Notes under the pieces: generated by a model | Database searches by the model: none | Seen by the model: the letters and a program-made list of their open reading frames with translations, nothing else | What the model was told of the DNA's origin: nothing | Program-made: the position numbers and the translations under genes | Assembly: GCA_024699855.1 (NCBI GenBank) | Contig: JAMPIQ010000002.1 | Coordinates: 4,464,001 to 4,528,000 of the forward strand | DNA length: 64,000 nucleotides | Source of the DNA: Aphelenchoides besseyi | Taxonomy: Eukaryota; Nematoda; Chromadorea; Rhabditida; Aphelenchoididae | Direction of reading: 5' to 3' | Shown here: positions 36,310 to 46,196 of the stretch, piece by piece | How the letters are laid out: every line of letters begins with the position of its first letter | Numbering within the stretch: the first letter of the stretch is position 1

Positions 36310-37195
36310 TCATCGTCGAAAAGAACCATGACCCATTCGTCTACGTTTTGGTGGTATGACCAGTGAATCGATCATTGCTTTACGTGCACGTTTAAAATCT
36401 GCGGTCTGTTGGTCGTCAGGTGTTGGGCTTTGATTCCATGGAGTTTTGGGTAAAATATTCAACGAATTGAAGTCTTTCCATTGGTTTTCAACTTCTTTTT
36501 GTGTATTCTATAAACAATAAATAAAGACAAATTGAACTCCTTGATACTCACTCTCCAGTCTTCCACTCCAATCCATTTTGGTGCATTCTCCAGCCCAATT
36601 TTTGGAATTTTCGTTTTTTCTGCTAACCATCGAGATCGCAACGAAGCAACTTCTCCACCCAGAAACTTTGTGTTGTTGCTGTTCAGAAGTAGAAGGCCAT
36701 TTTCAACTGAAATCGTACCATCGAGTAGAATCTTTGCACCGTATGGTGTCTTTCCACTGAAATCAGTTTACAATCGAAACAGTTAAGAACGTACTCTATC
36801 TTTTTGAGCTTTTCGGTTGTGAAGGCTCTGATCACGCGCTCACCATCCAAGAAAGAAAGACAACAGACTCCCGTGTTGCCTTCGTGATCTTTCAATATTG
36901 AATGGCTGACATTTCTCCAGTGGATTAGTTGAACGATCAATGGTCCATTAACAAACGAAATGCTCTTAAGATCAGCGGGAAAAACGAGCGTCGAGATTGC
37001 GGTGAGATCCAACTGAAAGTACTTTGTTTGAATCAAAAATAACCGAGTTCTTACATCCAATAAGACCTCTAGTAGTTCCTTTTTGTTTCGTGATTTTGTC
37101 GACATCAGCTGCTCTTTGTGTAGTCGCTGCAACTCCGTCCGCAGTTTCCCTTCATCCAACGGCCATCCATCTTTTTTCAATGCACGTACGGCCAT
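36310..37195 (-). CDS. TDRD3-like OB-fold protein, short copy
   Basis: Starts MAVRALKKDGWPLDEGKL and ends with a basic tail (PPKRRRMGHGSFRR) before the TGA at 36312-36310. The order of elements is that of the N-terminal DUF1767/RMI1-type OB fold of TDRD3: GPLIVQLIHWRNVSHSILKD, then LSFLDGERVIRAFTTEKL, then TPYGAKILLDGTISVENGLL, then LGGEVASLRSRW, then APKWIGV. In known TDRD3 this fold binds topoisomerase 3-beta. There is no Tudor domain or RGG region. About 100 bp separates it from the longer tandem paralogue upstream on the same strand. Confidence 0.7.
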
Positions 37196-37312
37196 CTAAT
37201 AAGCCGGTTAATTGATCGTGGTTCGGGTTCAAGTTATTGCTTAGTAGATTGACTAGTGAATTCGATCTTAACAACGAAATTAAACTTTAATTAACAACAA
37301 CAACAAGAAATC

Positions 37313-38851
37313 TCAACCAAGAGTAGGAAAGTCAGTTGCCAAATTGAAAGCCGGACGAGAAGTCTGTGGAATCTGAATAACAAGGTAAACAATTTTCAGT
37401 AAAGAAAACTTACATTTTGACGATTCGAATTGTTTCCGTTTTGTGTTGCTGGTCGTGAATTCTGACCACGTCGATTGTCATTGCCACGTCCTCGTCCCGA
37501 TCCCCGACTTCTCGGACCACCGCGACTTGATCGTTGATTTCGTCCATCAGTTGGTTGAGCATTGAAATTCCCTTGATTACGTCGACTATCAGTTGCAGGT
37601 CGAGCGGAGTGTCCGCCTTCGTTTCGTTGATTGAAATGAGATCCTCCGCGTTGACCGTCACGATTCTGTGTCCTACCTCTTGAAGGATTCGAACGAGAGT
37701 TTGTTTTACGATCTTCATAACTTGAACTCGTGAATTTGGATGGACAGAAAGACGACGATTGTTCGTTCGCTTGTTGATGACTTTCAAATCGATTGTTTCG
37801 TGCATTCAATTGTTGAATCAGCTTCTTGTCTTCTTTGATTTCGGTTTTCTTTACCGCTTCGACTATTTCATCGACCGAAGCTGCCGGCACATCCAAAGCC
37901 TCAATTCGCGCACGACGTTCTGCGTTGAACTGAACGGTCTTCTCGTCGTCTTCTTTGTTCGTTTCGCCGGTGTTTGTAGCCGCTTTCATCGCATTGAAGT
38001 TCCTGTCCATTTTCAAATCGACGTTCTGAGAGAAGGATGAGCGATATCGAAAGTCAAATTACCTTTGCTTTTGAAAACGGAACCCATTTTGGTGCTTCGA
38101 CCAGGGCTTTGGCTCGTTCTCGAAACTGGAATTTCGAATAAAGATATTTTCGAAGTAAACAAACTTTTTCGGACTTCCACTTTTCAACCAAACTCTCGAC
38201 CACTCCACCAAGTACGCGGGTGTTCTTGTTGTCCAAGAGCAGAAGTCCACATTCACAGCGAATTCGTCCGCTCAGCAGAACTTTTGTTCCGTAGGGTGTG
38301 TGTCCACTAAAATCAATCAACAATCCAGATGTGTTCAGAAACCTACTCGATTCCACTGATTGCTGACATCTGACACGCACGAACAGAAGAATGACCATCG
38401 TTTAAGGTCAGTATGCATATTCCGTCGTTTTTTTCGTATTTTGAGATCAACGAGTGGCTCACGTTTCTCCACTGAGTTAACTGCAGAATGAGAGGACCCG
38501 TGAAGATTCCGTTCTTACGATCAAGTTGATTCACAAGTGCCGGAACAGCAACGTCGTGGAGATTCGACTAAAACAAAAAAATAGAAGTCAGAGAACAAAA
38601 CAAACGTTTAGCAGAAATTCTTCGACTTGTTTCGCGCTCTCCAATCGATGAGATTCGTCGGCGATGTCCAATTCGACGGTAAGCGCATTTTCGTCGATAC
38701 GCCAACCTTTTTCTTGTAGCTCTTCAAAAACCATCAGTGAACAACCAGAATCCAACAATCCCTGCAACAAACAATTGCTATTAGATCCGTTTACTTTGGT
38801 ACGAAACAGAAAATCAATTCGAATCGCTTTGTCTCGTTGCTTCTTTAGCAA
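37313..38851 (-). CDS. TDRD3-like protein, long copy with RGG-rich region
   Basis: The OB-fold part matches the short copy and known TDRD3 (EKGWRIDENALTVELD, GPLILQLTQWRNVSHSLI, TLNDGHSSVRACQMSAISGI, TPYGTKVLLSGRIRCECGLL, LGGVVESLVEKW, APKWVPFSKAK). It continues into an acidic-basic helix that may include a UBA-like stretch (DVPAASVDEIVEAVKK), then an Arg-Gly/Asn-rich region (RGGPRSRGSGRGRGNDNRRG), and ends FNLATDFPTLG before the TGA at 37315-37313. RGG regions bind RNA and are arginine-methylated in many proteins. No Tudor domain was found. The 5' end is uncertain: a 33-base stretch (GTAAAC to TTGCAG) near 38790 can be read as intron or as coding. Confidence 0.75.
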
Positions 38852-38966
38852 ACAAGCTAGGCGGTTATTTCACTTGAGCTACAACGTTATTTTCGCTATT
38901 ACTCAATCTATTTTCTTGTTCAAAACAAGACTTTTAGTTGGATTTTACATCATTGAATTTCAGTAG

Positions 38967-39423
38967 ATGAGATTGGGACGTTTACTTGGCGCTACAGCCC
39001 GTGTTGTCCGCGATGCAAATCGTCCACGACTACGACCGGGAGGTCCAATGGGCAAAGCGGCAATCACTCTCACTCCTCAGGCCGTGAATCGAATCAAACA
39101 ACTTCTCGCGGAACAACCATCGATGCACGCGCTTAGGGTTCGTCGTTTCAGTGTTTGTTTTTGCTCATTTCGGCTTTTAGATTGGAGTTAAAGAGCGTGG
39201 TTGCAATGGTCTCACCTACACGCTCGACTACTCAAATCAAAAGGACAAGTTCGACGAAGAGATCGTTCAAGACGGTGTTCGTATTTGGATCGACATGAAA
39301 GCACAACTCTCGGTTCTCGGCTCAGAAATGGACTACGTTGAAGATCGGTTATCTTCCGAGTTCGTTTTTCGTAATCCGAACATCAAAGGAACTTGTGGTT
39401 GCGGTGAAAGTTTTAACATTTGA
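38967..39423 (+). CDS. ISCA1: ISCA1, mitochondrial A-type iron-sulfur assembly protein
   Basis: Two exons (38967-39137 and 39181-39423), 137 residues. The three conserved cysteines are present: one in KERGCNGLTY and two in GTCGCGESF near the C-terminus. The core AITLTPQAVNRIKQLL and VRIWIDMKAQLSVLGSEMDY is typical of the family. The N-terminus (MRLGRLLGATARVVRDANR) is basic and lacks acidic residues early, as in a mitochondrial presequence. By family it helps build 4Fe-4S clusters for mitochondrial enzymes. A TTTCAG acceptor lies three bases before the ATG. It starts 116 bp from the long TDRD3-like gene on the opposite strand, so the two may share a promoter. Confidence 0.92.
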
Positions 39424-39689
39424 ATCCAATTAGGTCGTTTCGATTGTACATCTGAAATCCGTTTAGTTTGCCGGTTTTTCGTCTGATAGGTGATTAGATT
39501 AACAGTTTTCTTGGAAACTGATCGCTGCAGACAAAACATTTCGGATTATGAATTCGGTTGTTGATTGTACATAATTCAATGAAAATAAATATACTTCTAT
39601 TGAATTCTAACGAACACTTACACTGGTTGTCTGACCATCGGATTTCTACAGCATTAGTTTGTATTGTTTAGTTTCGGGTTTACAGAAGA

Positions 39690-40463
39690 ATGAAAGTAAA
39701 ATCCGCTGATTTGGGAAAGAAATTGGGTTCGTTCAATTTGCCATGAACGAGTGAACAGTTTGCTTTCAGTGAAGAAAGCGACCAAACTCGCGAATCCCGT
39801 AGAGTCGTTGAAATGTGCACCTGAGAACTGGAAACTCAAGAACGGGTGAGTGACTGGACAGAACCTTTGAATCTGATTGCATTTTAGAGAGGCTGTGAAA
39901 CTCGAATATCTTTGGGCTACTCACTTGTCGGACGAACAATTCGAATGGGTGTTCGATTTGTTCAACAGAAACATGGAAGATCTGTGAGTTTCTATGCTGG
40001 CTGGTTACCGTATTGTTGTTATAGTTATCGGAAATCAGAGTGGGGCTACGAAGAGAACTCCAAACGCTCCGAACTTCAAGCAACAACAGCTCGATACATA
40101 ATCGTCAAAAACTCGAAGAACGAAAACATCGGCTACATGCACTATCGTTTCACCATTGAAATCGAACAGCCGGTGCTCTACTGCTACGAACTTCAAGTCG
40201 AACCGAAATACCAAAACGAAGGAGTCGGTTCGATGATGTTGGATATTGCGGCAAAAGTCGCTAGAAAGTGAGTGCATATCATTGGGTGGTTGGTTTGAAG
40301 GCTTGTGTTCAGAACTGGAATGGTCAAAGTCTACGCGACAGTCTTCAAGTTCAACGAATTTTCGCTCAACTTCTTCAAAAAACGTGGATTCGAAATTGAC
40401 AGCGAGAATTATCCCGAATTGGAAACGGAAACCGACTATTACATTTTGGAACTGAAACTTTAA
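39690..40463 (+). CDS. NAA40: NAA40/NatD-like N-alpha-acetyltransferase
   Basis: Five exons (39690-39726, 39770-39845, 39888-39983, 40025-40267, 40313-40463) give 200 residues. GNAT features: RYIIVKNSKNENIGYMHYRF, the acetyl-CoA loop VEPKYQNEGVGSMML (QNEGVG for Q/RxxGxG/A), then KVYATVFKFNEFSLNFFKKR and GFEIDSENYP. The run YCYELQVEPKYQNEGVG and the FEIDSENYP ending match NAA40. That enzyme acetylates the N-terminus of histones H4 and H2A on or near ribosomes. The ATG is five bases after a TTTACAG acceptor-like site. It follows ISCA1 by 266 bp on the same strand. Confidence 0.88.
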
Positions 40464-40710
40464 TTTATCGATTGATACACTGCCGAAAGATTCTTCACTT
40501 TTTTGTTTGACTCAAATAAACGCAATTGTTCTTGCCAATTAGTGAGCATCAACCGGCAATAAAACGATTCGATTTCTAATCGAACGCCAATGATCGACCG
40601 CGAGATACAAACTACAAGAGCGAAAGAGCGGACGTTCGGTTGTAAACAAGAAGGTTGTTTTGAACATAGCCTCTTGGGTTTTCTCGAATTCAATAACAAT
40701 TTCGAGCAGA

Positions 40711-41887
40711 ATGGTTTTTTGTGTTGAGGATTTTTCCTGGTTTTCAATCGGACTCGTTCTGATCTGTGGATTTGTTATGATCAAACGAGTGCTCCAACGA
40801 CTTCAAGTTCCCGGTCTCGAGCAAAAAGCCGTTTTTATTACCGGTTGTGATAGTGGATTTGGACGGGAAGCAGCGTTGAAGTTGTCACGAATCGGTTGTC
40901 CAGTGTATGCGGGTTGCTTGACTGATGAGGTTGGTTCTTATTTGCACATGTTACCGAACATTTCAGGGTCTTCGATCGATTGAAGAAGAAGCAAAAAATT
41001 CACAGTTTCCTGGTCGTCTTGTCGGCATTCCACTCGACGTAAGAGAAGAAGAATTGGTGGAAAATGCCGTAAAACTCGTTCGAGATGATCTTCCAAACAA
41101 CACACGTGAGTAAGAGTGTTTTTTATTTGGTACGGTTGATTGAAGGATTATGGGCTTTGCTTAATAACGCGGGAATCTTCTCAACATACGGTCCCGCTGA
41201 ATGGTGTTCAATCGACGAATATCGAGCGTCCATGGAGGTCAACTTCTATGGAGCTGTTCGTTGCACGAGAGTAAGTATCAGAACATTTCATTTTACTTTG
41301 TTATAAGGCATTTCTTCCACTAATCAAAGAAACAAAAGGAAGCGTGGGTTTCACTAGCTCTGTATCGGGACGATTGGGAACTCCGGGAGCCTCAACATAT
41401 TCGGCAGCGAAGTTCGCTCTGGCCGGATATTGCGAAGCAATTGCCGGTGAATTGTCGGTCTTCAAAATTCAAATCGGATTATTCGAGCCGGGGGTGTTTA
41501 AAACTCCGTTGTTGGATCGAAGCGCAAAGGAACGTCGCGTCAATTACGTTTGGAATAAGATGCCGCAAGAATTACGAGATGAATATGGTGAAGAATTTAA
41601 GGAGAAATGTAAGTTCCAAGTCACTTTTGATTGTTAATCGAGTTTTAGTTTTGGAAAATTGGCACAATTTTATGGACACAATCGGCAGTACAAACACATC
41701 TCGAGTTACTGACCGCTATGTTCAGTTCGTTACTACGAGATTTCCAAGCTATAATTATGTTTGTGGGGTCGATGCGAACTTCTTTTGGATTCCACTCTCC
41801 TATCTGCCATCTGATTGGGCTCGTGCAATGTGGGCTCGTTTATCCAATGCAATTCCAGCAGCTTTGCAAAAACGGAAATATGATTGA
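40711..41887 (+). CDS. short-chain dehydrogenase (SDR9C/17-beta-HSD6-like), intact copy
   Basis: A short N-terminal membrane segment (FSIGLVLICGFVMI) precedes a Rossmann fold with TGCDSGFG (TGxxxGxG), LNNAGIFSTYG (NNAG), a conserved serine in SSVSGRLG, and the active site STYSAAKFAL (YxxxK). All catalytic residues are present. The long C-terminal part (WNKMPQELRDEYGEEF and SYLPSDWARAM) fits the retinol dehydrogenase / 17-beta-HSD group, membrane-bound enzymes acting on retinoids or steroids. The substrate cannot be told from sequence. Exons are separated by five introns of about 35-44 bases. The ATG lies one base after a GAGCAG acceptor-like site; an upstream ATG at 40660 is also in frame. 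Confidence 0.85.
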
Positions 41888-42771
41888 GATGTCAAAGTGT
41901 TTGTCAATGGCTTGTAAAATAAACTTTTTTAAGAAATGTAATACGCAAACCAACTACGTGACTTCTTGATGTAAAAAGGTGAAAGGACTAATTAGATTAA
42001 GTTGAAGAGAAGACGGGAAATGCGATTAAGGTCGTGGCTAAATGGCGACAAAAATCGAAAGTTTCGGCCGTTCGCTCATTTTCGAGCTAATCATTCGCTC
42101 CGGTGGTTTTCTGTCGTCGTCAAACGCTCGAGAATCATCGTCAGAAATTTTGGCGCGCAATCGCTAACAAACTTTTCATGTTCGTCAAAACGATTCGCTG
42201 ACAGTTTGTTATACTTTCGAATTGCAGACTTGTAGTGGTCATTGATCTAAACGAACAATTGAAAGCAAACCTTTGACACGTGAAACCGAATTACACTTTC
42301 ACGTACACTCGAGACACCAAAATGAAGTTGAAGGTACGTTTGATTCAATTTCCGCTCCTAAGCTGCGACTTTTTGTCATAACGAATTACAATCTATTGCC
42401 AGTCGATTTGAGTTTAAATACGGCAAGTCATTTTGTGCTTTTGCTCACTATCAATTTGTCAAAGTCATCTTGAGATTGCACTTTGTAATCTCGTCGAACA
42501 CGCCACACATTCGCGTTGATAACGACCCGGTGGTTGTCTAAACTCCAAAAAATTCATAAATTTTGTTCGAATTCACACTTTTAACTTTCAATGTGACAGT
42601 CGTATGATTCCCGTTGACCCAACAGCAATCGGTTTTTTACAAGTTGTTCGAAACGTTTTCTTTCGCAGCAGCAATTTTTATCAACTTTTGCACTTTGCCC
42701 GCCAATTAAACGGTTTTGCTTGTACTCGACTACCTTAAGAACTGGTTTGTCTTTCAATCACTAGCTTTCAG
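41888..42771. other. intergenic region between the two SDR genes
   Basis: No supported gene. It ends with an acceptor consensus (GCTTTCAG) directly abutting the start codon of the second SDR gene. Confidence 0.5.
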
Positions 42772-43985
42772 ATGGTTACCGTAAGCGCGTTGACTGCCGA
42801 TCATTCGTGGATTACGATCTCAATTGTTGGTATTAGCGTTTATTGGATATTAAGGAAGTTGGCGGCTAATTTAAAAGTCTTTGGTTTGCATCACAAAGCA
42901 GTCTTTTTGACATCTTGTGACGGAGGTTATGGACGTGAGATCGCGCTTCGATGTGTAAGTAGCGGTATTCCAGTGTATGCGGGATGTGTTCGAACAGAGG
43001 TAAGAGATCGTTTTATTGAAATCACTTGAATTAGAGCTGTCGATCGTTGGAAGAAGCTGCTCGTTATGCTAAGGGTCGTTTGGTGGCCGTTCAGTTTGAT
43101 ATAACAAGCACTGAATCAGTTGAGTCAGCAGTTGAATTCGTCCGCAACGATCTCCCACCGAAAACCAGTAGGTTGAAAGATAGATCTGCTTCGACATATT
43201 CGTTTTCAGAACTTTGGGCACTTCTCAACACAAACGAACAACCACATGTAGAAAGTCCAGAAGACCGTCAGTCTAATGACGAGTTTAAATTGCTAATGGA
43301 ATTGAATTACTGTGGTGGTGTTCGTTGTACTCACGTGAATCGAGATTCATTGTTTCGTGGAAACCAACTTATTTTCAGGCCTTTTTACCACTAATCAAAA
43401 GCTCTCGAGGTCGAATTGGAATCATCCAGCAGATTTCTGGAAATTTGCTGATGCCATGGGGCTCAACATTTGCTGGAGCACACAAAATGGCTTTGGGCAC
43501 CTACATCGAGTTTATAGCGTAGAGTTCAAGTTATTTCAATTTGTATCCGTCGGTTTTTAGTTCTGAGCTCCAACATTACAAAATCAAGTTTGCAATCTTC
43601 GAACCAGGTGTTTCCACTTCAGCGTTGTTGTGCCAGGAAGCGATACGAGAACGTGCGGATTTCGCGTGGAACAAAATGTCACCGAACCTGAGACGAGAGT
43701 TAGGAGAAGAATACAAAGTTAAACGTAAGATTCAAGTTGCGAATTTCGTAAACTGAAAGATCCTCAGTTCTCAAACATTGGAGTTCGGTTATTGATATGC
43801 ACAGCAATGCGGATACTCGCAATGTTGTCAATGCGGCTCTACACTTTGTTACGTCCCGTTTCCCTCGTACTAATTACAAGTGTGGACCGTCGGTTATATT
43901 ACGGACGATCTACTTGATGCTTTTGAATTTCGTGAACACGGTCAAATCTTCGTGTACATCAACGTTGAAAGCAAAAGAATTGTAA
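42772..43985 (+). CDS. SDR paralogue lacking catalytic residues (likely pseudoenzyme)
   Basis: Same exon layout and length as the intact SDR gene just upstream. Shared elements include HHKAVFLTSCDGGYGREIAL, GIPVYAGCVRTE, VEFVRNDLPP, LIKSSRG, FAIFEPGVSTSALL and FAWNKMSPNLRRELGEEY. The motifs that make an SDR work are changed: TGxxxGxG reads TSCDGGYG, NNAG reads NTNEQ, and the YxxxK site reads AGAHK with no tyrosine at the right position (the nearest aromatic is F, five residues before the lysine). The frame is open and the splice sites are good, so it is likely expressed but not a normal dehydrogenase. An N-terminal membrane segment (WITISIVGISVYWIL) is kept. Confidence 0.8.
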
Positions 43986-44174
43986 AGGGCTTGTACGAAT
44001 AAACGTGTTTATTGACTGTGTAATAGAAATATAGTTTATGTACATGTTACGAAAGCAAATATCAATTTGGTGGCAATTTTACAAGAGAAAAGACATGAAC
44101 GTTAGAAGGCATGTAATTTTTGAGTGAGTTGTTGTGGGTTAGGCATTCGAAGGCAAGACGATTGAGCAAACGAT

Positions 44175-44571
44175 TTAGGCAATAACACCAAGCGGTTCGT
44201 GAAGATGCGACGCTAATTCGTTTAGTTTCTGTTTACACAAGGCCGATGGTGCTTCCGCTTCGGCAATGATCGCCAACAGCATATTCGAGACGGGCATCGC
44301 GACCAAAAACGCCTGTTCGCCGCGAACTTCAATCTCACGAAGCCGATCTCTGACTCCTTGACGATCAAACGTCTCCCATAGATTGGAGATAAGCGACGCA
44401 TAAACGTTGGCGTTAAATCCGTGGCCATTTTGTGCGACGATTTGACCTGAAAGTCAATTGAGAAAGAAGTTAAAACTTTCAACTACCTTCTTTGTTGAAG
44501 AGAATCACGCCGAGAACTCCGTGACTAACCGCCTGTCCGATGAACCTCTCCACCGCTCTCGTTTTTAGCAT
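44175..44571 (-). CDS. LAMTOR2: LAMTOR2-like roadblock protein (Ragulator subunit)
   Basis: Two exons (44571-44487 and 44446-44175), 118 residues. It starts MLKTRAVERFIGQAVSHGVL and continues GVILFNKEGQIVAQNGHGFN, ASLISNLWETFDRQG, then VAMPVSNMLLAIIAEAEAPS, and ends LNELASHLHEPLGVIA. This is the roadblock/LC7 fold, and the MLK start, SNLW and HLxEPL ending match LAMTOR2/p14. By family it is part of the lysosomal Ragulator scaffold for mTORC1 and MAPK signalling. The minus-strand ATG is one base after a GTGTTCAG acceptor. It lies 144 bp downstream of RPB9 on the same strand, an operon-like spacing. Confidence 0.85.
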
Positions 44572-44715
44572 CCTGAACACTCGAATTTCATTGAGTCGTT
44601 GCAACGAAACAAAAGTAACAAACGAGCGTTAAAACGCCGAAAATCAAAGAGGACAAGTTAATCGAAGGAACTTTATGCGTAAACAAAGATCATTGAAAAA
44701 TAAATATGGATCCGA

Positions 44716-45198
44716 TTAGTCAGTCCAACGGTGTCCGCAGTTTGGATCGGTACACACGTAGTAGAGCCGCATTTCTTCCTTGAATCAAAGCAATCAAACT
44801 CTCCGGGAAATCAGCTACAAACCTCAACGCGTCGTGATTGTGCTTGAAAGAAAACCGCTTGTCGATTCTTGCACCTCGGACACGGATGGTCTTCGGTTTT
44901 TGGCAACGTTGGGTCCTGCATCACGTCGGCAACGATTTGAGTTAACTCGCTGAAAAAGTAGAAAATAAATTCGATTCAAACGTTCTTACTCGATTTCGTG
45001 TGTCAGTTGATTTTTGTAGATGCACGCTGAAGTCGCGTCTTCTTTGTGATCGCAGTTTCGACACGCGTAGATCAGTTTCCGTTCTTCTTTGTCTTCACGT
45101 GGATAGAGCATGTTGTTGCTGAAAAAGAGTTGGAGAAAAGTTGAAAGCGAACTGACCATTCGGGACAAAAAGCGATGCCAACGAACGAGCTGCTCATT
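44716..45198 (-). CDS. rpb-9: RPB9-like RNA polymerase II subunit
   Basis: Four exons from the ATG at 45198 ([20 protein letters not shown]). Two zinc ribbons are visible: CPEC...CRNC in the first half and CPRC...[10 protein letters not shown] at the end. The linker contains [19 protein letters not shown] and [15 protein letters not shown], typical of RPB9/POLR2I. The length of about 125 residues is normal. By family the subunit supports start-site choice, transcript cleavage and proofreading by RNA polymerase II. The gene is divergent from the small gene at 45386 with only 187 bp between the start codons. Confidence 0.92.
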
Positions 45199-45385
45199 TT
45201 GGTTGCAGTGCCCAACGATGTTGCTGATTGTCGACAACAATTAACGTGACAAATCGTCTGATTTCGCTGCAGACTCTTCGTTTGGAAACGAAATCAAACG
45301 CGTCAACTTGTGCGAACAATCCGAGTCAACAGTTACCGCTTTGTTTCTGAACAATTACAATTCTGGAGCATTCTGGGGTCTTGCA

Positions 45386-45707
45386 ATGAGTTCAACTCCC
45401 GTTCAACGAATCAACGATCTTGCTGAAAGAGATGAGGAGCCCGATACCAAGTAGTTGGATTTCTTCAGATTCTTTTTATCTTAAACATTTTAGATCAGTT
45501 CTTCGCAGCGTTCTGATGGCACTGAACGAGACACGAGATGGTACTTTTCGAGAGAAATGTTTCGATGTGATGGAAGTGGACAATGCCGAGGACTTTGTTT
45601 GCAAACTTCGTCAACGAATGAACTGCTTCATGGAGGACCGCGACAACGAATCGACTGCGCGACTCGACATCTCAGCGCTACTGATGAGTGCACGAGCGAC
45701 TCGTTAG
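45386..45707 (+). CDS. small conserved-looking protein, family not recognised
   Basis: Two exons (45386-45450 and 45494-45707) give 92 residues. It begins MSSTPVQRINDLAERDEEPD and contains LRSVLMALNETRDGTFREKC, VMEVDNAEDFVCKLRQRMNC and LDISALLMSARATR. It has no signal peptide or membrane segment, is mostly helical by composition and has no zinc motif. Splicing is clean and in frame, and it shares a probable bidirectional promoter with RPB9, which favours a housekeeping role. I do not recognise the family. Confidence 0.65.
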
Positions 45708-46196
45708 ATTCTTTTTTGTTGTTGTCTTCCGGTTTTCCCAAATGAAAAAACGATTGCAACTGTGTTTGACTCATTGAATTAGAAAGACGAGAAGTTAGCC
45801 TTTACAAATGCCAAATTCCTGTGCTCTTGTAAACGAATCAAAGAGGAGATTACAACCAAAATGACATTTGAATATTCACGAAAATGTTCGTCGTGACCTG
45901 AATCAAATGAATTAGAGTTTTGGGTTCTGTTGAATCAAATGAGCGGGTGCTCGAATCCGAATGTCACTGGAGATGCGTCAATGGGGAGCGGCAATTCAAT
46001 CTGTTTGCTTATTCACGAATTGCATCTGTTCGGACCGCCGTCTGAGCATCTGCAGTCTATTTGGACTAATCAAATAATCTCCACATGCCTTTTGTTTATT
46101 CTGATACGTCTGTTTTGTATGCAAACTATAAATAAAGCACAACTGTTGTTACGAGAAGCTTTCAGATTTCGTACGATAGTCGACTGAACGCTTCAG
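45708..46196. other. intergenic region before the glucocerebrosidase gene
   Basis: No supported gene. It ends with CGCTTCAG directly before the ATG, a possible trans-splice site. Confidence 0.45.
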
